In this document: piece after piece, positions 1-8,094 of the stretch | Layout of the letters: each line of letters starts with the position of its first letter | Numbering within the stretch: position 1 is the stretch's first letter | NCBI RefSeq assembly: GCF_004359195.1 | Contig: NZ_CP037954.1 | Location: 1,116,001 to 1,180,000, forward strand | DNA length: 64,000 nt | Origin: Chryseobacterium salivictor | GTDB lineage: Bacteria; Bacteroidota; Bacteroidia; Flavobacteriales; Weeksellaceae | Direction: 5' to 3' | The notes under the pieces: generated by a model | Seen by the model: only the letters and a program-made list of their open reading frames with translations | Told to the model about the DNA's origin: nothing | The model's database searches: none | Position numbers and translations under genes: made by a program

Positions 1-503
1 TCGTAAGCCTTAAACTCTAATTTGTAGGTTAACTCATCAATCAGTTGATTGATGTTTTTGGATCGGTCAGAATTCGGATAATTATTGAGGAAATTCTGCA
101 TTTCATTGATCGCTAAATCTGTGCTCGTTTGATCTAAGTTATAATCCATGCTTCCTTCATAATAACATAGTGCCGACATGTAAGCAGCATCTTCTGCACG
201 CTTGTCCTGCGGGAATGTTACCGAGAAGTTTTTGAACTGGTGCCCGGCCAGCTTGTAGTTCTTATCATAATAATTGGCATACGCAGAATTATAGACGACG
301 TTTGGTGCGTCATCGGTTCCTGCTACCAGATTCGAAAGCCTTTCGTACAAAGCCAAAGCGTCTTTCCACTTTTTCTTTTCGAATTTTTCGTTCGCTACTT
401 TCAGGATATAATCTTTATCTGCACTTTTCAATGCTAAATCCTGTTGTTTGTTGCAGGCAGATAATGCAAAGAATGCAAGTGTAATAATCAAATACTTTTT
501 CAT
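1..503 (-). CDS. bamD: BamD outer-membrane assembly lipoprotein, partial (C-terminus outside window)
   Basis: The minus-strand reading frame runs open to the left edge of the window, so only the N-terminal ~167 residues are visible. It starts with MKKYLIITLAFFALSAC, a signal peptide with lipobox (LSA-C), as expected of an outer-membrane lipoprotein. TPR-like helices follow (motifs KKWKDALALYERLSNL, DKRAEDAAYMSALCYYEG, FLNNYPNSDRS). This arrangement matches BamD/YfiO, the lipoprotein that works with BamA to insert beta-barrel proteins into the outer membrane. A -7 type promoter element lies about 50 bases upstream. The family call is fairly sure; another TPR lipoprotein is the alternative. Confidence 0.85.
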   Translation of the reverse strand, partial: MKKYLIITLAFFALSACNKQQDLALKSADKDYILKVANEKFEKKKWKDALALYERLSNLVAGTDDAPNVVYNSAYANYYDKNYKLAGHQFKNFSVTFPQDKRAEDAAYMSALCYYEGSMDYNLDQTSTDLAINEMQNFLNNYPNSDRSKNINQLIDELTYKLEFKAY

Positions 504-515
504 AAATAAAATATA

Positions 516-543
516 GCAGAAATTATATAATTCTAATTTCTGC
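516..543 (-). promoter_or_regulatory. Perfect 10-bp inverted repeat in the bamD leader
   Basis: Arms gcagaaatta (516-525) and taatttctgc (534-543) pair perfectly across an 8-base spacer. The repeat sits between the -7 type promoter element TATTTTTG (minus strand, 555-562) and the bamD start codon, so it would form a hairpin in the mRNA leader. Its role is unknown: it could stabilise the message or bind a regulator. Confidence 0.5.
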
Positions 544-610
544 GGTTTAGGGTGCAAAAATATAACTTTTTTATCAATAGATTTTTTTTTATGATAATTT
601 AACTAATAAT

Positions 611-1237
611 TTAATCAGCATGGTAGCCCAAAAGTGAAAAAACGGTCACCAAAACGTTCGCCATCACTTTTTTCTCTGCTTCTTCGAAATAATTTTCTTC
701 CGGGCCAGACACATATAATTCATAAAAGTTTTTATTTCTGATAACAAATAAAGAAGAACCTACGATAAGTGTTAAAATATCTTCTGGTTTTGGAGCATTG
801 GTGAAAATTCCGGATGCAACCCCTTTTTTAATAACGTCATCAATTTTGGATGTGAAAGTGGTATAGAATCCCAGTAAATCTTCTTTCAAATGTTCTGTGT
901 GACGGAGTTCCTGGGTGACAAAGCCATGAAAATAATTGAACTTAAATAGTTGATTCACCACATATTTAATCAGTTCTTTCATCTGCATTTCAGGTTTTCC
1001 CTCTCTGATGATTTCTGCAAATTCCGCAAAACTTTCTCTTGTTTTCTGCACGCGGTAACGGTAGAGGTAAGACATCATTTTTTCTTTTGACCCAAAATAG
1101 TAGGAAATCATTGCTACATTAATATTGGCATTGGTAGAAATGTCCCGTACAGAAGTACCTTCAAAGCCTTTCTTTGCAATCAGTTTTTCTGCCACATTTA
1201 AAATATGGATTTGTTTTTCGGTAAATTTTTTTTTCAT
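611..1237 (-). CDS. TetR/AcrR family transcriptional regulator
   Basis: A 208-residue protein with an N-terminal TetR-type helix-turn-helix (about residues 10-55). It includes AEKLIAKKGFEGTSVRDIS followed by the recognition segment ANINVAMISYYFGSKEKMM, which is diagnostic for the family. The remaining ~150 residues are the variable all-helical ligand-binding and dimerisation domain. The ligand and target genes cannot be told from the sequence. It stands alone between bamD (same strand) and the divergent tatD operon, and autoregulation from the shared ~90-bp intergenic region is possible. Confidence 0.9.
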   Translation of the reverse strand: MKKKFTEKQIHILNVAEKLIAKKGFEGTSVRDISTNANINVAMISYYFGSKEKMMSYLYRYRVQKTRESFAEFAEIIREGKPEMQMKELIKYVVNQLFKFNYFHGFVTQELRHTEHLKEDLLGFYTTFTSKIDDVIKKGVASGIFTNAPKPEDILTLIVGSSLFVIRNKNFYELYVSGPEENYFEEAEKKVMANVLVTVFSLLGYHAD

Positions 1238-1330
1238 CGGTGTTGTAGTTTTTAGTAAAGTTAAATAAAATATAACAAAATTTAAAACAAATGTTTAATC
1301 GCAAACGATCACTTTTAGTTATTTTTGAGG

Positions 1331-1966
1331 ATGGCTTATTTTGATTTCCATCATCATCATTTCAAAAAACATGCTGGGATTTATAATTTGGGTGTTGGAG
1401 AATCTCCGCCCGATGGCTTTTTCTCTGCCGGATTTCATCCTGATTTAAGTTTGCAATTTACGGAAGAACAGTTTGTCTGGCTCAGAGAAATCTCAAAAAA
1501 TGAAAATTGCGTAGCAATTGGTGAGTGCGGTTTGGATGGATCGATCAGCATTGATGATGCGATACAGGAATCACTTTTTAAAAGACAGATTGAATTGGCC
1601 AATGAACGCCAGAAACCTTTAATTATTCATTGTGTCAGAAGGTTTTCACAAATGATTCATTTTCAGAAATCTGCTAAGGTTCCGATGATAATTCATGGTT
1701 TTAATAAAAGAAAAACCATTGGTGAAGAGTTACAAAAGCACGATTTTTATTTAAGTTTTGGAAAATCTGTTTTGCAAAATGTAAATTTGCAGGAATTTGT
1801 AAAGGATTTTCCGGCCGATAAACTTTTTCTGGAAACAGATAACGCTGAATTTGATCTTCAGTTACTGTATCACAAAGTAGCGGAATTGAAGAATTTGAAT
1901 GTGGAAGATCTTATTTTACAAATCGAAGAAAATCTGAAAATTTTTAATATTTCCCTGATAAGATGA
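1331..1966 (+). CDS. TatD family metal-dependent hydrolase
   Basis: A 211-residue amidohydrolase-fold protein. The metal-binding start DFHHHH, the segment IGECGLDG, and the later PLIIHCVR, MIIHGF and FLETDN motifs follow the TatD order. TatD enzymes are DNases/phosphoesterases that also act on D-Tyr-tRNA or aberrant nucleic acids. At 211 residues it is shorter than typical TatD (~260). A TTG six bases earlier is possible but less likely than the ATG used here. A -7-like TATTTTTG (1320-1327) lies almost on the start, implying a very short leader. It overlaps the next gene by four bases (ATGA), so the two are translationally coupled. Confidence 0.88.
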   Translation: MAYFDFHHHHFKKHAGIYNLGVGESPPDGFFSAGFHPDLSLQFTEEQFVWLREISKNENCVAIGECGLDGSISIDDAIQESLFKRQIELANERQKPLIIHCVRRFSQMIHFQKSAKVPMIIHGFNKRKTIGEELQKHDFYLSFGKSVLQNVNLQEFVKDFPADKLFLETDNAEFDLQLLYHKVAELKNLNVEDLILQIEENLKIFNISLIR

Positions 1967-2691
1967 AAAAAGACTGGCTCGAAAGAACAGAATTGCTGAT
2001 TAAAAAAAACGGTGTAGAAAAACTGCAGAAAGCCAATCTATTGGTGATTGGTTTGGGTGGAGTTGGCTCATTTGCTGCGGAGTTTTTGGCCAGAGCTGGA
2101 GTGGGAAAAATGACGATTGTTGATGGTGACACTGTAGATTTAACAAATATTAACCGCCAACTTCCAGCCTTGAATTCTACCCTTGGAAAACCAAAAGTTG
2201 AAGTGGTTGGAGACCGGCTTTTAGACATTAATCCCGATTTAAAACTGACACAGTTGAATCAGTTTCTAAATCCCGAGGACATGGATACCATTTTCGATAA
2301 CCAACAGTATGATTATGTTTTAGATTGCATTGACAGCGTTTCGCCAAAAGTTACGCTGATTCTGAATGCCCGCCGCCGGAAAGTGAAAATTGTAAGCTGT
2401 ATGGGAGCTGGCGGGAAAATGGATCCTTCAAAAGTGTTGGTGCGGGATATTCACAAAACGCAAAGTTGCCATCTTGCCAAACAGGTTCGCAAACGGCTGA
2501 AAACGGAAAATATAGACAAAGGAATCAGGTGTGTTTTTTCTACTGAAATTCAGGATGAAAAAAGTTTGAAAATGACCGACGGAACAAATTTTAAAAGATC
2601 TTTTTACGGAACCATCAGTTATATTCCCGCTATTTTCGGGCTTTATGCTGCGGCAGAAGTCATTAATTATTTAATAAAAAGAGATGAGTGA
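1963..2691 (+). CDS. tcdA: tRNA threonylcarbamoyladenosine dehydratase (ThiF/E1-like)
   Basis: A 242-residue ThiF/MoeB/E1-superfamily protein. The nucleotide-binding loop is LLVIGLGGVGSFAAE (about residues 27-41). IVDGDTVDLTNINRQ and YVLDCIDSVSPK are the conserved ATP- and metal-site segments of TcdA (CsdL/YgdL). TcdA uses ATP to cyclise t6A37 to ct6A in ANN-decoding tRNAs. The length fits the family. It lies in an operon-like run with tatD (4-bp overlap) and rnpA (8-bp overlap), a grouping of RNA-processing functions. Confidence 0.9.
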   Translation: MKKDWLERTELLIKKNGVEKLQKANLLVIGLGGVGSFAAEFLARAGVGKMTIVDGDTVDLTNINRQLPALNSTLGKPKVEVVGDRLLDINPDLKLTQLNQFLNPEDMDTIFDNQQYDYVLDCIDSVSPKVTLILNARRRKVKIVSCMGAGGKMDPSKVLVRDIHKTQSCHLAKQVRKRLKTENIDKGIRCVFSTEIQDEKSLKMTDGTNFKRSFYGTISYIPAIFGLYAAAEVINYLIKRDE

Positions 2692-3064
2692 TTGCAAATT
2701 TCCGACAGAGGAAAAGCTGAAACATAAGAAAGAAATCGGTTTGCTTTTTGAGAAAGGCAAATGGAAAACGTGTGACCATGTAAGAATCATAACACTCAAT
2801 TTAGATAAAAAACCGCAGGAAGGTTTCTCTTTTAACAATCAAAAAGTCGGAGTTTCTGTTTCCAAAAGACATTTTAAAAAAGCCCATGACCGAAACAGAA
2901 TCAAAAGATTATTGCGGGAATGTTATCGGTTAAACAAAGAACTGTTCATTGAAAAATTTGGAACGAACTCACTGTCAATGCTGTTTTGGGTTTCTACCGA
3001 AATGCCTGCCCGCTTTGAGATTGTAGAAAAGAATTTTTTAAAGCTTTGTGAATCAGTGAAGTGA
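2684..3064 (+). CDS. rnpA: Ribonuclease P protein component
   Basis: A 126-residue basic protein. It carries the RnpA signature VGVSVSKRHFKKAHDRNRIKR, including the RNR motif that contacts the P RNA, and the N-terminal segment KHKKEIGLLFEKGKWKT. It binds the catalytic RNA subunit and helps recognise the 5' leader of pre-tRNAs. It overlaps tcdA by 8 bases and is not next to rpmH, unlike in Proteobacteria. Confidence 0.95.
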   Translation: MSDCKFPTEEKLKHKKEIGLLFEKGKWKTCDHVRIITLNLDKKPQEGFSFNNQKVGVSVSKRHFKKAHDRNRIKRLLRECYRLNKELFIEKFGTNSLSMLFWVSTEMPARFEIVEKNFLKLCESVK

Positions 3065-3090
3065 AATTTAAAAGCGTAGCACGTTTTTTG

Positions 3091-3098
3091 TAAATTTG
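3091..3098 (+). promoter_or_regulatory. -7 type promoter element TAAATTTG
   Basis: TAAATTTG matches the Bacteroidota TAnnTTTG consensus and lies 30 bases before the DUF4126 start codon. No clear TTG at the -33 position is seen. It suggests that the DUF4126 gene can be transcribed apart from rnpA. Confidence 0.5.
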
Positions 3099-3127
3099 GA
3101 AAACAAATACACTTAAAATCCACACAA

Positions 3128-3775
3128 ATGTTTGATAATATTCCTTATTTGCCTTATGTTCTGAGTGCTTTTATGGGCGTTGGTTTAGCTGCAGCAACTG
3201 GATTCAGGATTTTTCTGCCGATGTTTGCCGTAAGTCTCGCTTCTTACATGGGCTGGATTCCGATGAATGAGAGTTTCGCATGGCTTGCCGGTTTACCTGT
3301 TTTAATTACCACGGGTATTGCAACAGTTGTTGAAATTCTTGCCTATTATATTCCTTTCGTAGATCATCTTTTGGATACCATGTCGGTGCCCTTGGCGACC
3401 ATTGCGGGTTCTGTGATGTTTGCGAGTCAGTTTGCAGATTTAGGAACTTTTCCCCAATGGACTTTAGCATTAATTGCCGGTGGCGGAACGGCTGCTGCAA
3501 TCAGTTCGGGTTTTGCCGGAACTCGTGCTGCATCAACCGCAACTACTGGGGGATTAGGGAATTCGGTTGTCGCAACCACCGAAACTGCTGGCGCCGGAGT
3601 AATGTCAATTTTAGCTATGGCTGCACCAATTATCGCATTTATTGTGACGATTATTTTAATTATAATTGTTTTGGTTTTGGGCCGAAAACTTTGGCGGAAA
3701 TTTCAAAACTTTAAGACAGACCGAACTTCGAAAACAATCAATGTAGAAGCGGTTGACCGCAGGAATATAGAATAA
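3128..3775 (+). CDS. DUF4126 family membrane protein
   Basis: A 215-residue protein with hydrophobic segments around residues 5-30, 38-60, 92-125 and a long C-terminal one at ~160-190, then a basic tail. The N-terminal pattern ATGFRIFLPMFAVSLA and the Gly/Ala-rich middle (GGGTAAAISSGFAGTRA) are typical of DUF4126, a family of unknown function. It has its own -7 promoter element and a terminator directly after the stop. Confidence 0.8.
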   Translation: MFDNIPYLPYVLSAFMGVGLAAATGFRIFLPMFAVSLASYMGWIPMNESFAWLAGLPVLITTGIATVVEILAYYIPFVDHLLDTMSVPLATIAGSVMFASQFADLGTFPQWTLALIAGGGTAAAISSGFAGTRAASTATTGGLGNSVVATTETAGAGVMSILAMAAPIIAFIVTIILIIIVLVLGRKLWRKFQNFKTDRTSKTINVEAVDRRNIE

Positions 3776-3778
3776 AAT

Positions 3779-3806
3779 AACCCACTAAATTCAGTGGGTT
3801 ATCGTT
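3779..3806. terminator. Bidirectional intrinsic terminator
   Basis: Stem aacccact / agtgggtt (3779-3800) with a short A/T loop and T-rich flanks on both strands. It lies in the convergent gap between the DUF4126 gene and the Lys/Glu-rich protein and can serve both. Confidence 0.8.
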
Positions 3807-5624
3807 TTATTTGTTTTGCCTTAATTCTTTGATTTGCTTTATTTTATCATCAAAATGAGGTTTCTTTTCCGGATGTTTTTCGGATAAGATTCCGAAGGCT
3901 TTAATCGCTTTCGTGTATAGTTTTTGTTCGGTATAAAGGTTGGCTAAAGTCTCGGTCATCAAATGCGAAATATCGTCATTTCTTTCTTTGATTACGAAAT
4001 CCGATTCCTCTTTGAGTTTCGATATTCTCGGTTCTTTTTCGATGAAGTTTTCGATGACTTTGTTTTTAATTTCCGTTATCGATATTTCTATTTTCTCTTT
4101 GGCTTCCTCTTTAGTCCGGTCGATTTTCAGCCAGCTTTGCCAGGTGTTGATGAAATCAGGAACATTGCTGTCTTCTAAGATTTCGTTGGTTTTTCCCTCT
4201 TCTTGAAAGGTTTGAGTTTCCTCTTCCCTGTTTGCTTTTTCGAGCGCCGAAACATTTTGGGTAAAAAACGAAACATTGAAAACCGGTCGCTCAACCACGG
4301 CGTTTTGCTCTGTGTTCGTTCCGGACATTTCAGTTTTGACCGGAGCTTCTGCTAATTTAATGTCTTCTTTTCCTACCGATTTTTCTTCTGTTTTTTTAGA
4401 AATTAAAGCATCGGGAATGTTGGTGGAAAATGACATTGGCTTCCAAACAGGTTTCTCTTCTTGAATAAATTCTGTTTCAAGTTCAATTGTTTTTTGAGAA
4501 ATTTCAACGGGTTGAATTTGTGTTTTTTCTTTAATTAAATGTTCTGTTTTTTGAATATTTTCAGGTTTTTCACTATTTTTTTGCTCTGCTTTTTCGATTT
4601 CAAAACTTTGGGTTTCAGAAAAATTAACTTCAGCGCTTTGGGGAGATTCGTCTTTTGTTTGTGACGGAGTTTTCTGCTTTTTCGAGGCTTTCATTTTTTC
4701 CTCCACTTCGGCAATCAGGCGTTTCATTTCTTCTTCATGTTTGTTCAAAGCAGGTTTTGCCGTTTCCTGAATTTCTGCTTTTTCCGGATTTGAAGCTATT
4801 TTAACGTTCGGTAAAAAATCATCTGTAGCGTGAAAACTTAGCTCACTTGGATCTTCTACAGTGGGTTTTTCCTGCAAAATAAGATCTTCCTCAATAATTG
4901 TTTCTTTGCTGAAGGATTCAGAATCCGAACTTTCTTCGAATTCCTGAACTTCTTTGGTAATGGCTTTCGGTTCCACTTTAGTATCAGGTAGAAATTCTGC
5001 CGTTTCGTGAAAACTAAGTTCAGAAGGGTTTTCAATAACCGCTTTTTCTTCGGAAACAATTTTCTCTTTAATAATAGTTTCAGTGCTGAAAGTTTCGGCA
5101 TCCTCTATTTCGGAGAACGCTTCTTTTTCCTCCGCATTGATTAATTTTTCGGTTTTTTGTGTTACAATTTGCCCGGCTTCCAGAGAGGATTCTAAATCGA
5201 TGGTTTCGGTTTCTCTCTCGAGAAAATCTTCTTCACCTTCAAATAAAATCCTGTTCAATTCACCATTAACATAAACTGCTTTTGGGGTTTCGGTTACTTT
5301 GGATTCAATTTCGGTGAATTTGTTTTTTGGGGCGGTTTCGGTTTCTTTTGGGGTAATGGTTTCAGGAATGCTTTCAATAGAAGGTTTAGTTTCTTTCACC
5401 GCATTAATCAACTGATAAAGAATTTTTTTATCTGTGGTGTAGGCGGCAGTTATTGAAAGTTCATTCGAATAATTTTCTGGCTTTAATCGGTGTGTTCCTA
5501 AAAGGTGTAACGCCCGCAAACTTTGAATATAAGGATGTTTGTTGATCTCACTGCTCAGCAGTTCCAAATCTTTGATTTGAAATTGGTCAGGGTTTTTTGC
5601 TAATTCTAAAATTCGTCTGTTCAT
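3807..5624 (-). CDS. Long Lys/Glu-rich protein with internal repeat and C-terminal TPR-like helices
   Basis: A 605-residue soluble protein with no signal peptide or membrane segment. Residues 1-80 form a compact helical start (IKDLELLSSEINKHPYIQSL). Residues ~80-540 are low complexity and very rich in Glu, Lys, Thr and Ser. Within that part a ~42-residue unit occurs twice (about 177-218 and 236-277; shared cores ETII, PSELSFH, FLP), 59 residues apart. The last ~55 residues look like a TPR pair (LANLYTEQKLYTKAIKAFGILSEKHPEKK). It begins one base after the lptE stop, so it belongs to the sigma-54-regulator/lptE operon. The function is unknown; a scaffold with disordered linkers is an inference. 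Confidence 0.8.
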   Translation of the reverse strand: MNRRILELAKNPDQFQIKDLELLSSEINKHPYIQSLRALHLLGTHRLKPENYSNELSITAAYTTDKKILYQLINAVKETKPSIESIPETITPKETETAPKNKFTEIESKVTETPKAVYVNGELNRILFEGEEDFLERETETIDLESSLEAGQIVTQKTEKLINAEEKEAFSEIEDAETFSTETIIKEKIVSEEKAVIENPSELSFHETAEFLPDTKVEPKAITKEVQEFEESSDSESFSKETIIEEDLILQEKPTVEDPSELSFHATDDFLPNVKIASNPEKAEIQETAKPALNKHEEEMKRLIAEVEEKMKASKKQKTPSQTKDESPQSAEVNFSETQSFEIEKAEQKNSEKPENIQKTEHLIKEKTQIQPVEISQKTIELETEFIQEEKPVWKPMSFSTNIPDALISKKTEEKSVGKEDIKLAEAPVKTEMSGTNTEQNAVVERPVFNVSFFTQNVSALEKANREEETQTFQEEGKTNEILEDSNVPDFINTWQSWLKIDRTKEEAKEKIEISITEIKNKVIENFIEKEPRISKLKEESDFVIKERNDDISHLMTETLANLYTEQKLYTKAIKAFGILSEKHPEKKPHFDDKIKQIKELRQNK

Positions 5625-5625
5625 T

Positions 5626-6198
5626 TTACCAGTTGGCTACAATATCATTAAAAATTTTATTGATGATTCGCTCATTCACCACTTTAACCTGGGAGGTTTC
5701 GATGGTGTTGATGTCTAAGTCGCTGCTGAAAACCGCCTCGTCAGAATAAACCCGGTCGAAACTTTTGTTTTCCTCATTAGGAACGTGGTTTTCATAATGT
5801 ACTTTCACTGTAATGGTCAGTTTGTTTTGGGCAGCCTGAATATTTCCACCCGGTGCATTTACTGAACTGGAAATGGTCGTTGGCGTAATGGAGTAATCTG
5901 TAATTTCTCCCTCAATTAAAATGTCCGGCTTTTCTTTTGTCCCTTTTAAAGTTGTTCGCTGCAAAAACCTGTTTTGGATCGCTGTGGAAAATTCCTGCGA
6001 TAAACTGGCATTCATCAGAGGTGCATTGTTAGGGAAATCACGTATTTCAATCGTTTTAGTTTCGGGGCTTAATGATGATCCGGTGAAACTGTAACAACTG
6101 GTTAGAAGAGCCAAGGAAAAAGAGCCAAGGAAAAAGAGCCGGATGAAGCGGGTTTTCTCGGCTTGCAATGTAGGTTTTGCTGTTTGAAATCTCTTCAT
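5626..6198 (-). CDS. lptE: LptE-like LPS-assembly lipoprotein
   Basis: A 190-residue protein with a long basic N-terminus (~20 residues), then a hydrophobic segment ending in lipobox LLTS-C at about residue 35. The mature part (CYSFTGSSLSPETKTIEI, then NASLSQEFSTAIQNRFLQRT and PDILIEGEITDYSITP) is the Bacteroidota form of LptE, which plugs LptD and delivers lipopolysaccharide to the outer leaflet. The start ATG shares one base with the upstream stop (TAATG), showing translational coupling to the regulator gene. A shorter start nearer the hydrophobic stretch is possible. Confidence 0.85.
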   Translation of the reverse strand: MKRFQTAKPTLQAEKTRFIRLFFLGSFSLALLTSCYSFTGSSLSPETKTIEIRDFPNNAPLMNASLSQEFSTAIQNRFLQRTTLKGTKEKPDILIEGEITDYSITPTTISSSVNAPGGNIQAAQNKLTITVKVHYENHVPNEENKSFDRVYSDEAVFSSDLDINTIETSQVKVVNERIINKIFNDIVANW

Positions 6199-7469
6199 TA
6201 GTCTTCTAAATTATATTGTTTAATTTTTCGGTACAGGGTTCTTTGGGAAATTCCCAGTTCATCTGCCGCTTTATTTCGTCTGCCTTTGTGTTTTTCTAAT
6301 GCTTTGACAATCAGTTCTCTTTCGTTGTTTTGAAGCGATAAGGAATCTGCTTTTGTTTCTTCGATTTCGATATCTTCTACATCGCTGTATTCCTCCTCTG
6401 TTTTTGAAATTATCGGGTTTTGATATTGATTTTGATTTTCAAAATAGAGCATTGAATTCGGATTCTGAACCTGAGTTTCAGGGGTGAAAACACGGTTAAT
6501 CAGATTTTTTTCGTGATGACTGAAATCACTGTTTTCACGATTTTTTATCAGTTCTGAAGTTAAGGATTTTAAATCATTAAGGTCATTTCGCATGTCGAAA
6601 AGAATCTTGTACATGATCTCGCGCTCCGAATTAAAATCGTTCGACGATCTGCCGCTTCCATTTTGAATCACCGCTGGAAGTTGGGTCTGTATCGGAATGT
6701 ATTCTGCTAACTTCACAGAGTTGACCGTTCTTTCCTGTTCCACAACTGTCATTTGTTCTACCAGATTTCGCAGCTGACGGATATTTCCAGGGAAAGGATA
6801 GTTTTCTAAATAATTAATGGCGTCGTCAGTAAGAACCAATTCCGGCATTCTATATTTTTCCGCAAAATCAATGGCGAATTTCCTGAAAAGCAAGTGTATA
6901 TCACCTTTTCTTTCACGCAAAGCCGGCATGTCGATTTGTACGGTATTTAATCTGTAATATAAATCTTCGCGGAATCTTCCGTCATTAATGGCGTTCAGCA
7001 TATTCACATTGGTTGCGGCTACAATTCTCACATTGGTTTTTTGGACTTGGGAAGAACCCACTTTCATAAATTCGCCACTTTCCAAAACACGAAGAAGACG
7101 GACTTGTGTCTGAACAGGCAGTTCGCCGACTTCATCCAGGAAAATAGTTCCGCCATCTGCGACTTCGAAATATCCTTTTCGGGTAGAAGTTGCACCGGTG
7201 AAAGCTCCTTTTTCGTGGCCAAATAATTCGGAATCAATGGTCCCTTCCGGTATTGCGCCGCAGTTTACCACGATATATGGTTGGTGTTTCCTTCTGGATT
7301 CCCCGTGAATGATTTTAGGAATAAATTCTTTTCCCACACCACTTTCTCCCATTACCAAAACAGAAATATCTGTGGGTGCTACCTGAATTGCTTTTTGCAA
7401 TGCCCGATTAAGGACCGGATAATTTCCGATAATTCCAAAGCGTGTCTTTATGGATTGTAAGTCTGTCAT
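6198..7469 (-). CDS. Sigma-54-dependent transcriptional activator, Fis-type HTH
   Basis: A 423-residue bacterial enhancer-binding protein lacking an N-terminal receiver or sensor domain. The AAA+ domain covers about residues 10-235: Walker A GESGVGKE, the sigma-54-contacting loop GAFTGA, Walker B GGTIFLDEVGELP and an arginine finger region RFREDLYYRLN. A variable linker follows. The C-terminal Fis HTH is ELIVKALEKHKGRRNKAADELGISQRTLYRKI. Absence of a sensory domain suggests control by abundance or a partner protein. The ATG used here follows an A-rich stretch; an in-frame start 36 bases earlier would reach into the nuclease remnant and is unlikely. It leads an operon with lptE and the Lys/Glu-rich gene. 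Confidence 0.92.
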   Translation of the reverse strand: MTDLQSIKTRFGIIGNYPVLNRALQKAIQVAPTDISVLVMGESGVGKEFIPKIIHGESRRKHQPYIVVNCGAIPEGTIDSELFGHEKGAFTGATSTRKGYFEVADGGTIFLDEVGELPVQTQVRLLRVLESGEFMKVGSSQVQKTNVRIVAATNVNMLNAINDGRFREDLYYRLNTVQIDMPALRERKGDIHLLFRKFAIDFAEKYRMPELVLTDDAINYLENYPFPGNIRQLRNLVEQMTVVEQERTVNSVKLAEYIPIQTQLPAVIQNGSGRSSNDFNSEREIMYKILFDMRNDLNDLKSLTSELIKNRENSDFSHHEKNLINRVFTPETQVQNPNSMLYFENQNQYQNPIISKTEEEYSDVEDIEIEETKADSLSLQNNERELIVKALEKHKGRRNKAADELGISQRTLYRKIKQYNLED

Positions 7470-7494
7470 TTTTAATAAATTTAGATGCCTGGCA

Positions 7495-7740
7495 TCAGAT
7501 TTCAAATGTGTTTTCCTCTAATAATTTTTTCAATGATTCTTTGCTTGGCAAAATGGTTAAGCATTTACTCGCAAATATCTGCTCATTGTTTTCTGGCAAT
7601 GTATAGCGTACCAAGGCTTCGCTTTTATCTTGACAAAGAATGATTCCTATGGTCTTATTCCCGTCCTCTAATTTTACTTCTCTGTCGTAATAGTTTATGT
7701 ACATCTGGATCTGCTGTTTGCGGAATTTACATTTTTTCAA
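7495..7740 (-). pseudogene. C-terminal remnant of a YhcG/DUF1016 (PDDEXK) nuclease
   Basis: An 81-codon frame whose product matches, from memory of the family, only the C-terminal end of YhcG/DUF1016 proteins. FRKQQIQMYINYYDREV, then NKTIGIILCQDKSEALVRYTLPENN and ILPSKESLKKLLEE follow the usual order. Full-length members have about 300-350 residues, with an N-terminal helical domain and the PDDEXK core; both are absent here. Full-length relatives are often linked to restriction-modification or phage-related islands. The stop lies 25 bases before the sigma-54 regulator start, next to a gatgcc-t-ggcatc dyad (7484-7496). It is most likely a decayed leftover; translation of the fragment is possible but unproven. 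Confidence 0.6.
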
Positions 7741-7774
7741 GTTTATTGGAACTTATTTCCTTTAAAATGATTTT

Positions 7775-8071
7775 TTATTCCAATAATGAATTTACTAATA
7801 CTATAAAGGTTACTATAAAAGGAAAATTAAAAAGTAACACAAGACTTGATGTGACAAATTCTTTTCGATTTTCTATAAAAACTAAGGTCAAAATCAATAA
7901 AAAAATTAAAGCTGTCAGATTGATTACTGCATTAAATGCAACAGCAAAAAACCAGAATATAATAAAACTATCTTCTTTATAAAAGCCAAAAAAATAAACA
8001 AAGATTCCTAGAATCCAACTTATTGAAAAGTAAATTAATACCGCTTTATTGATTTTAATTTTTTTCATCAT
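7775..8071 (-). CDS. Small three-helix membrane protein of unknown function
   Basis: A 98-residue protein, basic at the N-terminus (MMKKIKINK), with three predicted membrane spans: about residues 10-30 (ISWILGIFVYFFGF), 36-64 (IIFWFFAVAFNAVINLTALIFLLILTLVF) and 73-96. It lies 23 bases downstream of miaB on the same strand. No family is recognised. The clean hydrophobic pattern supports a real gene, but composition is very AT-rich and no ribosome-binding site stands out. Confidence 0.55.
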   Translation of the reverse strand: MMKKIKINKAVLIYFSISWILGIFVYFFGFYKEDSFIIFWFFAVAFNAVINLTALIFLLILTLVFIENRKEFVTSSLVLLFNFPFIVTFIVLVNSLLE

Positions 8072-8094
8072 TAAAAAACTTGAAGCAGGTAACT

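Noticed and set aside
3940..5274. Several antisense frames opposite the Lys/Glu-rich protein
   Set aside because: They arise from the skewed codon use of the real gene and have no recognisable features.
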